Assembly: GCA_964496595.1 (NCBI GenBank)
Contig: CAZCAI010000024.1
Location: 1-36,950 of the forward strand
Reading direction: 5' to 3'
Origin: JAAAOZ01 sp964496595
GTDB taxonomy: Bacteria > Chloroflexota > Anaerolineae > B4-G1 > SLSP01
DNA: 36,950 nucleotides
Shown piece after piece: positions 21,588 through 30,377 of this stretch; positions within the stretch are counted from its first letter, which is position 1; each line of letters opens with the position of its first letter. The position numbers and the translations under genes are program-made. Below the pieces are notes generated by a model. It did not search any database. It was given only the letters and a program-made list of their open reading frames with translations, and was not told the DNA's origin.

Positions 21588-24182
21588 CTAAGGAGCTGTC
21601 ACGAAGGAGAGGGAGTCAGAGCTGGGTACAGCGACGCGCTCAGAGACGGCCACGACCTCTAACTGGTTAGAACCAGCTTCCAGATCGCCCGTCACATCTG
21701 CGTCGAGCACGACTTCCCACAACCCGTCCTCAATAGCCTCTGCCTCACCGACATAAACGACCTCGCCGGTGGCGCCAAGGATCAGGTACGTGACGGCGCT
21801 GATATCCTCGAGAGGATAGGGGGCGCCTGCGAACTCAACGGCGACCTCGTAAACGGCCTCTTCGCCAATGGTCACGCGACCGGGGCCATCCACTGCAACT
21901 TCGGGGATGGGAGCCTCGGCGTAGCCCAACCAGCGAGTGGCCATATCGGGGTAATCCCGGAAACGCTGTAGTACGACCGTACCCTCGACAGGGAAGGCGC
22001 GCTCCAGGTAGAACGGCCCGGTGCCAACCCAGAAGTGCCCACGGCGGCGGAACCACTCTGCCAGATTCTCGAAGCGAGCCTGCGCCTCATCGGCCGTCAT
22101 ATACTGGCCCAGCGTCGGCTCGTAGGGGATGGTCCCTTCTTCAAGCGCCGCATTCAACTGCCCTTCCAGAATTTCGATGGTGGGGCCGGCGATGAAGCTG
22201 AGCCACTCGACTTCGTTGGCATCAGCCTTCGCGGAGGTAAATGCAGCTTCCACGTCCGCTTCGGCCATCAGGCCCAACGCCAGTGCGTGCCAGGAGCCTT
22301 GCCCCTGATCGAAGTAGGGCCACCAACTGTTAATGCTCTGCTCGGCATCCATCTGGTAGTAGTTGCTGTAGTGCTCGATGACCAACGGGTCCTCGGAGAT
22401 GATGCGCATACCGCGGAAGCTGGACATAAAGGAGTTGAAGTCGGGCACAATCGCCTCGTCGTACACGGGGCTGGCTTCCTTCGCGCGGTCGAAGGTGATG
22501 ATCATAGCCATAACTACGTCGGCGATGGAGAAGGAGCTGCCATCGTGCCATTTGACGGTGTCGAAAAGGTCATCGGGATAGTAGACGGTACTCTTGCGCT
22601 TCACTATCTCCGTCTCGGTGTAGACCTCGGCGGCGGTGAGGAAGCGCTGTTCTTCGGCGTCCCAATCCACCCAGGCGTCGTCGGGCACAGCGATCTCAGA
22701 CGCGAATTCCAGATCGACCCAATCCAAAGTCTTGAAGACGGGCAGACCTTCTTCGACGACGACCTCGGCGCGCTCGAAACGGCGCGGCAGCCACAGGCCG
22801 GTGTAGGGATCGGGGACGTAGCCCATCTCGCCCGTAGCGCGGATGAGCATCATGTCGTAGATCCAGTTACTGCCATCGAGGGGGTTCCAAGGCTCGGACA
22901 GAATGCTGGGCATCCCGATGTTCGTGGAGCCGCCAACCGAACCTTCACGCTGGATGGTCACGGGCCAGAGCCAGGAGCCGCTGACGCCACCGTACAGGTC
23001 GGCAGCCACAGACATTTCCGTACGCTTGGGTGTGATGGACGCACTATCGTTCACCCAGATGCGGGTTGAATCTTCTAGCGACCATTCAAGCGCCTGCGCT
23101 AACATCTCACGGCGCTCTTCAGTGGTCGAGAAATCGCTGTTTAGCAAGCGCTCAGACAATTCGTAAAATTCGGGGGTGTTCTCATAAGCCTGCCACAGTG
23201 GGAAGCCTAAACCCATATCGGTGTAGAAGAAAGCGAAGTTGTCGGCCAGCGTGCGCGGCACCACGGTGGTGATCCAGCCGCCGGTGTAGACGTGGAATTG
23301 GCCATCCGCAGGGTCGCCCTGAATCCAGATGGGGGACGCTTCAGCGGCGGTGCGGTAATCGCGGGTGACAGCGAAGCCGATGTCTTCCAACTGATTGCCG
23401 ACGTAGTCGCCGACTTCCCGGCGCTCATCCTCGGTGCGGATAAGGACGATGATCTCGACCTGCTCGCCCTCATACATCCACATGCCATCCTCGCGGGTCG
23501 CGCCCATCGCTTCCATCTCCTCGGAGATGATTTCATCGGCCATCTCGGGGTTGTAGGCGTACTTCAACTCGATCCCTCGGATCACGTCCGCCAATGCTGC
23601 GGCGTCGTTGGAAGCGCTGTTGAACGTCGTCCAACGGGGGGTCCCCATACCGCCCATGATCTCCTCGACGATGTAGTTGCGATCGATGAGATAGTTCATA
23701 GCCTCGCGTACGCGCGCCACGGCGAAGGGGTTCAACTTGCCGGTGCCCTCGAAAACGGGGCCGGCGGGGTTGAAGGTCAGTTCGTTGTAGGAGCCAGAGG
23801 ACGTATAGGAATCGAGATTGTCGGATTCCATAACCGTCGCCGCAATGTCAGCATCGCTGACGCCATGGGCATAAATATCAAGTTCACCAACTTCAAGGCG
23901 GGTGACCGCCTGCTCTGCGGAAGGCTCTTCGACCACGACGATGGTGTCCATCAAGGCGCCCTGACGATCCTCAAGATCGGGGCCAACCTCGACGATCTTT
24001 TCGACCTCAACCGTCCGCTCGACCTCGACCTCGACTGTCCGCTCGACCTCGACCTCGACCGTGCGCTCGACAACCTCGGTCACCACGACCGTCTCGGGTT
24101 CCGCCGGTGTACCACAGGATGCCAACAACATACTCACTACCACTATCAGGGTAGTAAGACCAACCAATTTCCTGCTAAGCAT
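21588..24182 (-). CDS. Oligopeptide-type substrate-binding lipoprotein with apparently circularly permuted domain order
   Basis: This is the first gene of the opp cassette and the main receptor of the importer. The 864 residues start with a lipoprotein signal ending LLASCG, then a linker of ERTVEVEV-type repeats (about 31-66). The family 5 signatures occur in swapped order. Lobe II motifs come first: MDTIVVVEEPS and LEVGELDI (78-102), then RVREAMNYLIDRNYIVEEI (157-175) and YNPEMADEIIS (210-220). Lobe I motifs come after: EPWNPLDGSNWIYDMML (430-446), VKWHDGSSFSIADVVMAM (543-560) and FWVGTGPFYLERAF (717-730). The chain ends with a beta-sandwich-like domain (about 760-864, AVYEVAVEFAGAPYPLED). 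The second binding protein in this window has the usual order. AGGAGG precedes the ATG at 24182. The family is clear; the permutation is read from motif order. Confidence 0.88.
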   Translation of the reverse strand: MLSRKLVGLTTLIVVVSMLLASCGTPAEPETVVVTEVVERTVEVEVERTVEVEVERTVEVEKIVEVGPDLEDRQGALMDTIVVVEEPSAEQAVTRLEVGELDIYAHGVSDADIAATVMESDNLDSYTSSGSYNELTFNPAGPVFEGTGKLNPFAVARVREAMNYLIDRNYIVEEIMGGMGTPRWTTFNSASNDAAALADVIRGIELKYAYNPEMADEIISEEMEAMGATREDGMWMYEGEQVEIIVLIRTEDERREVGDYVGNQLEDIGFAVTRDYRTAAEASPIWIQGDPADGQFHVYTGGWITTVVPRTLADNFAFFYTDMGLGFPLWQAYENTPEFYELSERLLNSDFSTTEERREMLAQALEWSLEDSTRIWVNDSASITPKRTEMSVAADLYGGVSGSWLWPVTIQREGSVGGSTNIGMPSILSEPWNPLDGSNWIYDMMLIRATGEMGYVPDPYTGLWLPRRFERAEVVVEEGLPVFKTLDWVDLEFASEIAVPDDAWVDWDAEEQRFLTAAEVYTETEIVKRKSTVYYPDDLFDTVKWHDGSSFSIADVVMAMIITFDRAKEASPVYDEAIVPDFNSFMSSFRGMRIISEDPLVIEHYSNYYQMDAEQSINSWWPYFDQGQGSWHALALGLMAEADVEAAFTSAKADANEVEWLSFIAGPTIEILEGQLNAALEEGTIPYEPTLGQYMTADEAQARFENLAEWFRRRGHFWVGTGPFYLERAFPVEGTVVLQRFRDYPDMATRWLGYAEAPIPEVAVDGPGRVTIGEEAVYEVAVEFAGAPYPLEDISAVTYLILGATGEVVYVGEAEAIEDGLWEVVLDADVTGDLEAGSNQLEVVAVSERVAVPSSDSLSFVTAP

Positions 24183-24707
24183 ATTTCTCCTCCTGGTTAC
24201 ATAGTTATTTGACTTATTGAAACAAAATCGTATAAAAAGCTTTTTTTATATTTGCCGCGTCACATCACCTCCTTTTATAGCCCACTTCTCGTCGCATCCA
24301 CAAACAAGATTCAAAATCCTCAAAAAATTCCAACTTCGCAACAAACAGCCGAGCAGACAGACTGATAGCTCTGCGAGCTCGACTTTTGGCAAGCCGAGAG
24401 GATTTCAAGGGAGCCCACTATGAAAGAGAAACCAGACATCATCAACTGTCTGTAAAAGGATAATTACAAAACGAGTTATTTTAACTCCCATTATATCACA
24501 AGACATTATAAGGCATTTTATACTAAAACACCAAAACCTTCAAGTCAAATCCTTCACTCGCCCCGGATAACAGGAAATTTGTCATTCTCGGATGCTCACG
24601 GGCAATCTGATAAGGATACAGATGTAATGCGGGCGCATAGCCGATTCAGGACGGGCAGTTGTCCGGTGAAATCCAAAAGGCCCTCACTCCGGCGCCTCGA
24701 TATGGCA
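24183..24707. other. Intergenic region, AT-rich
   Basis: No gene is supported. The part next to the binding-protein gene must carry the opp promoter on the minus strand, but I see no convincing -35/-10 pair. A 72-codon plus-strand frame at 24579-24797 overlaps the minus-strand small gene and has no ribosome site. Around 24480-24540 the sequence is AT-rich. Confidence 0.6.
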
Positions 24708-25004
24708 TCATATCATCATCCGCAGATCCAACATCTGATTAAACATCGTTCCCACAAAAGGCAAGACGTGAGAGAATTCTGCCGTTCCTGTCTGTAGAGG
24801 ACTCATCGTCATCATAAAGGGATCTATTGTGCCGAATAGATGAAAAAACGCTATGACGCTCTCCCGCTGGCGCGATGACACAAAGCCTAGATTTTTCAAC
24901 ACCCGCCGCCACGCATGGCGTGGGGGGCGAGCCTGGCGCTCCAATGCCAACGCATGCCGGAATAAATCGTCTAACGCTTCGACATCATACTCATGTGAAT
25001 TCAT
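24708..25004 (-). CDS. Small protein coupled to the ECF sigma factor (possible anti-sigma partner)
   Basis: The 98-residue protein starts inside the sigma factor gene (14-bp overlap), so the two are translated together. The N-terminal half is helical and charged (ALDDLFRHALALERQ, then PPRHAWRRVLKNLGF). The second half is more hydrophobic (ESVIAFFHLFGTIDPFMM), without a clear membrane helix, and ends DLRMMI. There is no ZAS-type zinc motif (HxxxCxxC). The gene position suggests an anti-sigma factor or a co-regulator, but no known family is recognised. Confidence 0.65.
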   Translation of the reverse strand: MNSHEYDVEALDDLFRHALALERQARPPRHAWRRVLKNLGFVSSRQRESVIAFFHLFGTIDPFMMTMSPLQTGTAEFSHVLPFVGTMFNQMLDLRMMI

Positions 25005-25584
25005 AAGTCATCTCGGGGACTGGCCGCTGGCGTTTGTCCAACATATCTCGGAGCCGACCACGGGCATAGTGCAGCCGCGATTTCACCGTGCCCTCCGGCA
25101 AATCCAACATCTCCGAGATCTCTTTCACCGATAAGTTCTCGATATAATAGAGGACAACTACCGCGCGATGCGGGGTCGGCAACCCATCGACGACCTCACG
25201 CACCATGCGCGAGGTCTCTTTCTCCTCCGCGCGATGGGCCGGCGCGGGAAAGACGCTCGGCAGCCCAGAAAGCCACTCCAACACCTCATCCAAGGGATGG
25301 CTCGGCGGTTGTTTTTTAGCCGACCAATCATAAGCAAGATTAACGGTGACGCGATAGAGCCAGGGGCTTAAAGGCCGCGAAGCATCGACGGAATCGGCAT
25401 ACTTGTACAGCCGAACGAAACATTCCTGAAGAATATCCTCCGCCGCGCGCGCATCCCGCAAGACAGCCAACGCCGTACGATAGACCAAATCCTTATGTTG
25501 TTCGTACAATTTTCCTAGCGCCGTCAAATCCCCATCCTGCAACCGCTCAATCAGGTCGGATTCCCCACGTCTGGATCCATGCAC
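24991..25584 (-). CDS. RNA polymerase sigma factor, ECF (sigma-70 family)
   Basis: This directs RNA polymerase to a special set of promoters. From the GTG at 25584, chosen for the GGAGGA site five bases upstream, it has 197 residues. Longer starts would extend into trmD. Region 2 has DLVYRTALAVLRDARAAED, then the -10 recognition stretch ILQECFVRLYKYAD. Region 4 has LPTPHRAVVVLYYIENLS and the helix-turn-helix VKEISEMLDLPEGTVKSRL. Regions 1 and 3 are absent, as usual in ECF factors. It lies 61 bases after trmD and overlaps the gene for a small partner. The signal and regulon are unknown. Confidence 0.92.
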   Translation of the reverse strand: MHGSRRGESDLIERLQDGDLTALGKLYEQHKDLVYRTALAVLRDARAAEDILQECFVRLYKYADSVDASRPLSPWLYRVTVNLAYDWSAKKQPPSHPLDEVLEWLSGLPSVFPAPAHRAEEKETSRMVREVVDGLPTPHRAVVVLYYIENLSVKEISEMLDLPEGTVKSRLHYARGRLRDMLDKRQRPVPEMTYEFT

Positions 25585-25645
25585 ACATCCTCCTTCTTCT
25601 ACGCTATTACGGGCTATCGAGGCCTTGTATTTAAGTACGCTTCGA

Positions 25646-26416
25646 TCACACATCAGGTTCACCCAAACTCGATTCGATTTCGCTCAAATCATCTAAAAAC
25701 GCGCGATCTTCTTCTGAGAGGGACGAAAGCGACGCCGATGTCAACATGTCCGGGCGGCGTTCCCAAGTCCGGCGCAGCGCCGATTCGCGCTGCCACCGCG
25801 CAATCGCGGCGTGATCGCCGGAGAGCACGATGGGCGGCACATCATGCCCCTCGAAGTTCGCCGGGCGGGTGTAATGCGGCCCCTCTAACAAGCCGGAGAC
25901 ATGCGAATCGCGCGCGGCGCTCTCGGATGCGCCCAACACGCCGGGAACGAAGCGCGCCACCGCGTCGATCACGACCATCGCGGCCAACTCCCCGCCGGTC
26001 AGGACGTAATCACCGATGGAGATTTCGTCCGTCACGAGGTGCTGCCGCACGCGCTCATCAACGCCCTCGTAGTGACCGCAGATGAAGAGCAGCCGCGGCC
26101 GCTCCGCCCACGCCATCGCCATCTCCTGCGTAAAACGCCGGCCCTGCGGCGTCATCAAGATGACCGGGACATCTTCATCCTGAGACGCGCCCACAATCGA
26201 GCGCACCGCGCGGAAGATCGGCTCCGGCTTCAGCACCATGCCCACGCCGCCGCCGTAGGGCGTATCATCCGTCATCTGGTGGCGATCCAGCGCGTAATCC
26301 CGGAGCTGGTGCAGCACCACGGAGAGCAGGCCGCGCTCCTGGGCGCGCTTCAGGATACTCTCCTGCAGCGGCCCGAAGAACATCTCCGGGAAAAGCGTCA
26401 CCACATCGATGCGCAT
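25646..26416 (-). CDS. trmD: tRNA (guanine-37-N1)-methyltransferase TrmD
   Basis: This methylates G37 next to the anticodon with S-adenosylmethionine and prevents frameshifting. The 256-residue chain has the TrmD start MRIDVVTLFPEMF and conserved QLRDYALDRH, DDTPYGGGVGMVL and LMTPQGRRF. The SPOUT knot follows with LLFICGHYEGVDERV and DEISIGDYVLTGGELA. The C-terminus has EGPHYTRP. GAGG lies five bases before the second of two adjacent ATGs, so I use 26416. Unlike many genomes it is not next to rimM, rpsP or rplS. Instead it lies 17 bases after the ssnA-like gene. Confidence 0.96.
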   Translation of the reverse strand: MRIDVVTLFPEMFFGPLQESILKRAQERGLLSVVLHQLRDYALDRHQMTDDTPYGGGVGMVLKPEPIFRAVRSIVGASQDEDVPVILMTPQGRRFTQEMAMAWAERPRLLFICGHYEGVDERVRQHLVTDEISIGDYVLTGGELAAMVVIDAVARFVPGVLGASESAARDSHVSGLLEGPHYTRPANFEGHDVPPIVLSGDHAAIARWQRESALRRTWERRPDMLTSASLSSLSEEDRAFLDDLSEIESSLGEPDV

Positions 26417-26433
26417 CATCGCCTCGCGAGCGC

Positions 26434-27771
26434 CTAGCGCGCCACGCGCTCCCAGATCGCCGCCGCCAGCTCTCGCGAGCGCGCGGTGATCTCTTCTTCG
26501 TCCATCGTCTGCACCTGCCGATCCCGCATCAGCTCGCGGCCCGCGCTGATGGTCGTGGTGATGGCCGAGGCCTCGTAGCCGAAGATAAAGTGCCAGGGGA
26601 GATTCCCCGCCGTCATCGGCGTGGTGGGATGATAATCGACTAAGATCAGATCCGCCGTGGCGCCGGGCGCCAGCGCGCCCAACTGCTGCTCCGGCCAGAA
26701 GAGCTTGACCAGCTCGGCGTTCGCGTCGTAGGCCATGCGGAAGACCAGATCCGCCGGCATCGAGCGGGGATCGCGTTGGGCCATCTTGTGGGCCAAGTAG
26801 GTCACCTTCATCTCCGCGAACATGTTGTTGCTGAAGCCATCGTTGCCCAGCGCGATGCGCACGCCCTGCGCCAGCATCTTCTCCACCTCGGCGAAGCCGA
26901 CGGCGTTGTTCATATTCGAGCGCGGCTGGTGCGTGACCCAGGTCTCCGTGCCCGCTAAGACGGCCATCTCGCCTTCATCCACATGGACGGCGTGCGCCAC
27001 GATGGTGCGCGGGCCTAAGATGCCCGCCTCGTGCAGGCGATGGATGACGCGCTTGCCGGAGCGCGCGAGGCTGTCCTCGACGTCCTCGATGCCCTCGGCG
27101 GCGTGAATATGGAAGCCGGTCTCCAATCCCTCGGCGGCCTCGACGGCGGCGGCCAAGGTCTCGGCGCTCAAGGTCAGCGAGGCGTGGAGGCCAAAGGAGG
27201 CCCCTAGCTGGGGATGCGGGGCCGTTCGCATGCGGCGCAGGAAGCGCACATTCTCTTCGATGCCGGCCTGCGCGCGTTCCGGGCCGTCGCGATCCGTGAC
27301 TTCGTAGCAGAGCGCGGCGCGGAGGCCGGACGCGACGACCTCCTCCGCTAAGATGTCCAGCGAGCCAGCGATGGCGTTGGGGCTGGCGTGGTGATCGATG
27401 AGCGTGGTGGCGCCGTGCCGAATCGCATCCGCCAGACAGACGCGAGCCGAATAGCGGACGTCCTCCGGCGTAAGTTGCTTGTCCAAGCGCCACCAAAGGC
27501 GCTCCAGGATCTCGCTGAAGCGCGCGGCCGGCGGGCCAGGATAGCCCCATCCCCGCGCGAAGGCGCCGTAGAAGTGGGTGTGCCCGCACAGCGAGGCCGG
27601 CAGCGCGACCTGGCCGTCGGCGTCTAAGCGCGTCTCCTCTGGATATTGCGTCGCCAGCGCCATTGTCGTATCGACCGCTTCGATGCGCCCATCGCGGATC
27701 AAAATCGCGCCATCGTCAATCAACTGGGGATCATCCCCCAAGGTCGCAACCTTTGCGTGCGTAATCAGCAT
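26434..27771 (-). CDS. ssnA: Amidohydrolase of the SsnA family
   Basis: This is a metal-dependent deaminase/hydrolase of the cytosine deaminase-like group. SsnA proteins occur in purine or selenium-linked catabolic clusters, but their substrate is not settled. The 445 residues show the metal motif H64-x-H66 in LCGHTHFYGAFARGW, then EILERLWWRLD, the DHHASPNAI stretch, GFHIHAAEG with a further metal His, HAVHVDEGE, and the late Asp in GNDGFSNN. The C-terminal composite beta domain has GALAPGATADLILVDY. AGGAGG lies seven bases before the ATG. The neighbours (trmD, an epimerase) give no catabolic context. Confidence 0.85.
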   Translation of the reverse strand: MLITHAKVATLGDDPQLIDDGAILIRDGRIEAVDTTMALATQYPEETRLDADGQVALPASLCGHTHFYGAFARGWGYPGPPAARFSEILERLWWRLDKQLTPEDVRYSARVCLADAIRHGATTLIDHHASPNAIAGSLDILAEEVVASGLRAALCYEVTDRDGPERAQAGIEENVRFLRRMRTAPHPQLGASFGLHASLTLSAETLAAAVEAAEGLETGFHIHAAEGIEDVEDSLARSGKRVIHRLHEAGILGPRTIVAHAVHVDEGEMAVLAGTETWVTHQPRSNMNNAVGFAEVEKMLAQGVRIALGNDGFSNNMFAEMKVTYLAHKMAQRDPRSMPADLVFRMAYDANAELVKLFWPEQQLGALAPGATADLILVDYHPTTPMTAGNLPWHFIFGYEASAITTTISAGRELMRDRQVQTMDEEEITARSRELAAAIWERVAR

Positions 27772-27896
27772 CGTATATCCTCCTAATGTTTTGTTCGTAG
27801 TCAGGCACGAAATGAAATGGCGTGCCGTTACGAGTTATTTAAGAAACGCCACGCCGCTTCAGCCTTGACGGCTTCGCTCCGAGGTTCAAGGGTTCG

Positions 27897-28820
27897 TTAC
27901 GAGAACCGTTCATCCTTCTCCAAGATGCGCGCCAGGCCCGCGCGTAAATCGACCTGGGGCGCGTAATCCAACAACTGCTCCGCCAGCGAGATGTCGGCGC
28001 GCAGGCGGGAGACGCCGCCGCTCTCCACGGGGCTGCGAATGATATTACTGGAAGAATCCGTCAACGTCAAGATCGTCTCGGCCAGTTCATTGACGGAGGT
28101 CTCCGTGCCGCTGCCGACGTTGATGGTGCGGCGATCCACGTCGGCGGCGCGGAGCGCCGCGATCAGCGCCCGGACGACATCCCCGACGTAGACGAAGTCG
28201 CGCGTCTGCTCGCCGCTGCCGAAGATCACGAGCGAGCCGCCGCCCCGGGCCTGATGCAAAAAGCGCGGTACGACGGGCGAGTGGGCCGGCAGCAGCGGCT
28301 GACCGGGGCCGTAGGCGTTGAAGATACGCAGCGCCAGCGTCGAAATCCCCCAGAGCGCGCCGATGGTGTGGGCGTAATATTCCGCCGAGAGCTTGCTCAC
28401 CGCGTAGGGCGATTGCGGATTCGGCGGCATCGTCTCCGTGACGGGCTGGCGCTCCTGCTCACCATAGATCGCGCCGGACGAGGTGAGGATCAGACGCGGG
28501 ACGCCGACATCGCGCATCGCCTCCAGCAGGGCCAGCGTGCCGCCCACGTTGACCGCGTTGTACTCGCGTGGGTAGAGGATGGATTCCGCCACCAGCACGC
28601 GCGCGGCCATGTGATAGACGCACTGCACGCCTTGGAGCAACGTCCACAGCTTGGGCCGATCCTCGATGCTGCCGCGATGGAAGAGCACGCCGGCGCGCAA
28701 GCGCGTCTGCTCCCCGGCGCTCAGATCATCTAAGACCAGCACCTCGTGATCGCGCGCGACTAAGGCATTCGCCAGCGCGCTGCCCAGAAAGCCCGCGCCG
28801 CCGGTGATTAAAATCCGCAT
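27897..28820 (-). CDS. NAD-dependent nucleotide-sugar epimerase/dehydratase (extended SDR)
   Basis: This probably epimerises or dehydrates a nucleotide sugar for cell-surface glycans. The 307 residues begin at the Rossmann fold with ILITGGAGFLGS (GxxGxxG at 7-13). Asp31 and Asp32 after the second strand suit NAD. Ser114/Ser115 lie in LTSSGAIYG, with the catalytic pair Y139/K143 in YAVSK. The mid-part has NAYGPGQPLLPAHSPVVPRF, as in UDP-glucose/galactose 4-epimerases. The ATG at 28820 has GGAGAA five bases upstream. A longer reading frame to 29099 merely runs into the neighbouring gene. It starts 19 bases after the FemAB-type gene, so the two are probably one operon. The exact sugar is not predictable. 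Confidence 0.9.
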   Translation of the reverse strand: MRILITGGAGFLGSALANALVARDHEVLVLDDLSAGEQTRLRAGVLFHRGSIEDRPKLWTLLQGVQCVYHMAARVLVAESILYPREYNAVNVGGTLALLEAMRDVGVPRLILTSSGAIYGEQERQPVTETMPPNPQSPYAVSKLSAEYYAHTIGALWGISTLALRIFNAYGPGQPLLPAHSPVVPRFLHQARGGGSLVIFGSGEQTRDFVYVGDVVRALIAALRAADVDRRTINVGSGTETSVNELAETILTLTDSSSNIIRSPVESGGVSRLRADISLAEQLLDYAPQVDLRAGLARILEKDERFS

Positions 28821-28839
28821 ACGTTCTCCATTCGCCTCG

Positions 28840-29946
28840 TCACGCCGCCGCGTCCGATTCCGAGTCCTGCGCTTCCGCAGCCTGCGTTTCCGCAGCCTGC
28901 GCTTCCCAATAGCGATGCTGCATCCACGCCAGGAGGCGCGGTCGAATGAGCGCATACAACTGATAGAGCCAACCGCGCGGGGCATAATCATAGGCGCCGA
29001 TGTGCGGCACGAACGCCGCGCCAAAACCTTCTTTGAAGCGATAGACGCCCCACATCGGGTCGCTCTCGTCCAACTCGTCCGGCGCGCCCCAGAGATCATA
29101 GACCGTGCAGCCTCGTGCCTTCGCCCGCCGGATCGCCTCCCATTGCAGGCGATGGTTGGGCATACAATCGCGATGCACCGTGCGCGACGCGCCGTACATA
29201 TACCACGCCCGGTCGCCGAAGTGCAACAGGATCAACATCGCGACCGGCGTCTCGTCCACCTCGGCCAACAAGGGGATGGCTAAATCGGCCAGGATGAAGC
29301 GCGACCACACATCCAGGTAATACTGCCGCTCGCGAATGATGAACTCGCCGCGCTGCGCGGTCTCGGCATACATCTCATAGAGCAGCGGCAGCGCCGCCTC
29401 CCCCACCTCGCGCACCGTCGCGCCCTTCCGCGCCGAAAGGCGGATGTTGTAGCGCCACTTCGACTTCATCTCCGCCATAATCGCGTCCAACTCCGGGCGG
29501 AGGTCCAGAAGCATCGTGTTCTGGAATTGAATCTGCTCAAACGATCGCTGCCAGGAGCGCCGCCGAAGCGTCTGCAAAGTCGCCTCGCCCGTCTCCGTAT
29601 CCGTGCGCACGTCCGGGTCGATCTTGAGGAGCACCAATCCGCGCCGCGCCGCGAACTCTTCTAACTCCGCGATCACCTGCTCCACTAACGCTCCATCCGA
29701 CCAATCCAGTATCGGCCCCTTGGGAATGTACCCAAAGCGCAACGGCCCGCGACCGCGCACCAAAATCTGCGCGGCGGCTGCCGGATCGCCCTCGCGACGC
29801 CAGAGCCAGCGCGTCGGCTGCCATCCGTACTCCGATTTAAGCTCCCCCCACGTCCAGGATTGCAACACATGCGGCGTCGCCAACCGCGCCACCGCGTGAT
29901 CCCATTCTTTCTGATTTTCGATCTCGACTCGTGCTATATTTTCCAT
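28840..29946 (-). CDS. FemAB/FemX-type peptidyltransferase (GNAT-like, cell-wall bridge)
   Basis: Members of this family add amino acids from aminoacyl-tRNA to the lipid-linked cell-wall peptide. The 368 residues (from the ATG at 29946; another ATG is two codons earlier) show the FemAB pattern HVLQSWTWGELKSEYGW near the N-terminus. LRFGYIPKGPILDW, WRYNIRLSARKGATVRE, PNHRLQWEAIRRAKARG and the end motif YRFKEGFGAAFVPHIGAYD follow. The last ~20 residues are an Ala/Gln/Glu-rich tail with AETQAAEAQ repeats, probably disordered. AGGGA lies seven bases before the chosen ATG. It heads a probable operon with the epimerase gene. The amino acid added is unknown. Confidence 0.87.
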   Translation of the reverse strand: MENIARVEIENQKEWDHAVARLATPHVLQSWTWGELKSEYGWQPTRWLWRREGDPAAAAQILVRGRGPLRFGYIPKGPILDWSDGALVEQVIAELEEFAARRGLVLLKIDPDVRTDTETGEATLQTLRRRSWQRSFEQIQFQNTMLLDLRPELDAIMAEMKSKWRYNIRLSARKGATVREVGEAALPLLYEMYAETAQRGEFIIRERQYYLDVWSRFILADLAIPLLAEVDETPVAMLILLHFGDRAWYMYGASRTVHRDCMPNHRLQWEAIRRAKARGCTVYDLWGAPDELDESDPMWGVYRFKEGFGAAFVPHIGAYDYAPRGWLYQLYALIRPRLLAWMQHRYWEAQAAETQAAEAQDSESDAAA

Positions 29947-30072
29947 ATTCATGTCCCTATTTTAACACATGAAGGGCAATCCATTAAATGGCAATCATCA
30001 TAAACCTCACGCGCTCTATCGTGGGTAAGGATAACCGCTGTTTACATCTGGCGCCTGGAAACTTTTGAATTC

Positions 30073-30100
30073 TTGAACTACTATAGCAGTCCAGTATAAT
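30073..30100 (+). promoter_or_regulatory. Promoter of the restriction-modification unit
   Basis: TTGAAC (30073-30078) and a perfect TATAAT (30095-30100) are spaced by 16 bases. Transcription would start near 30107 and give a 30-base leader before the 76-aa gene, which has GAGAGGTGAG just before its ATG. Confidence 0.7.
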
Positions 30101-30136
30101 ACCGTCACACAACAGTTAAACTTTGAGAGGTGAGAC

Positions 30137-30367
30137 ATGGCTAAAACGATGCTTAAACGGCAATTCATCACTGATACAGTGGGCCATCCGGCTGATGAAG
30201 CTGACAAGCTGAACCAGATGGGAAAAGTAGCCAGCGACCCTCTTTTTATGTCAGATTTGCGCGAGACGATGTCGGCTTTTGCCGAGGCGGACGCCGAGCT
30301 GGAGACCCCCATTCAAATGATGAACGGGGCAAGTTGCCCCCCAACCACAGGTGAAGCCCTAATTTAG
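30137..30367 (+). CDS. Small hypothetical protein coupled to the restriction-modification gene
   Basis: I do not recognise this 76-residue protein. Its ATG has a strong AGAGGTGA site. It is mostly helical and acidic after a basic start (MAKTMLKRQF), with FMSDLRETMSAFAEADAEL in the middle. It ends CPPTTGEALI. The TAG stop overlaps the ribosome site of the next gene (TAGGAG), and only ten bases separate the two, so they are translationally coupled. It lacks a clear helix-turn-helix, so it does not look like a classical controller protein. It may regulate, chaperone or inhibit the downstream enzyme. Confidence 0.7.
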   Translation: MAKTMLKRQFITDTVGHPADEADKLNQMGKVASDPLFMSDLRETMSAFAEADAELETPIQMMNGASCPPTTGEALI

Positions 30368-30377
30368 GAGCGTCCTT

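Noticed and set aside
22035..23069. 344-codon plus-strand frame
   Set aside because: It is antisense to the binding-protein gene and has no motif or ribosome site.
24579..24797. 72-codon plus-strand frame
   Set aside because: It has no ribosome site and overlaps the coupled small gene on the other strand.
28821..29099. N-terminal extension of the epimerase
   Set aside because: The extra 93 codons overlap the FemAB-type gene and are Arg-rich. The Rossmann motif and a ribosome site fix the start at 28820.
30137..30367. Classical controller (C) protein or antitoxin for the restriction gene
   Set aside because: I could not see a helix-turn-helix or a known antitoxin motif, so no such function is assigned.
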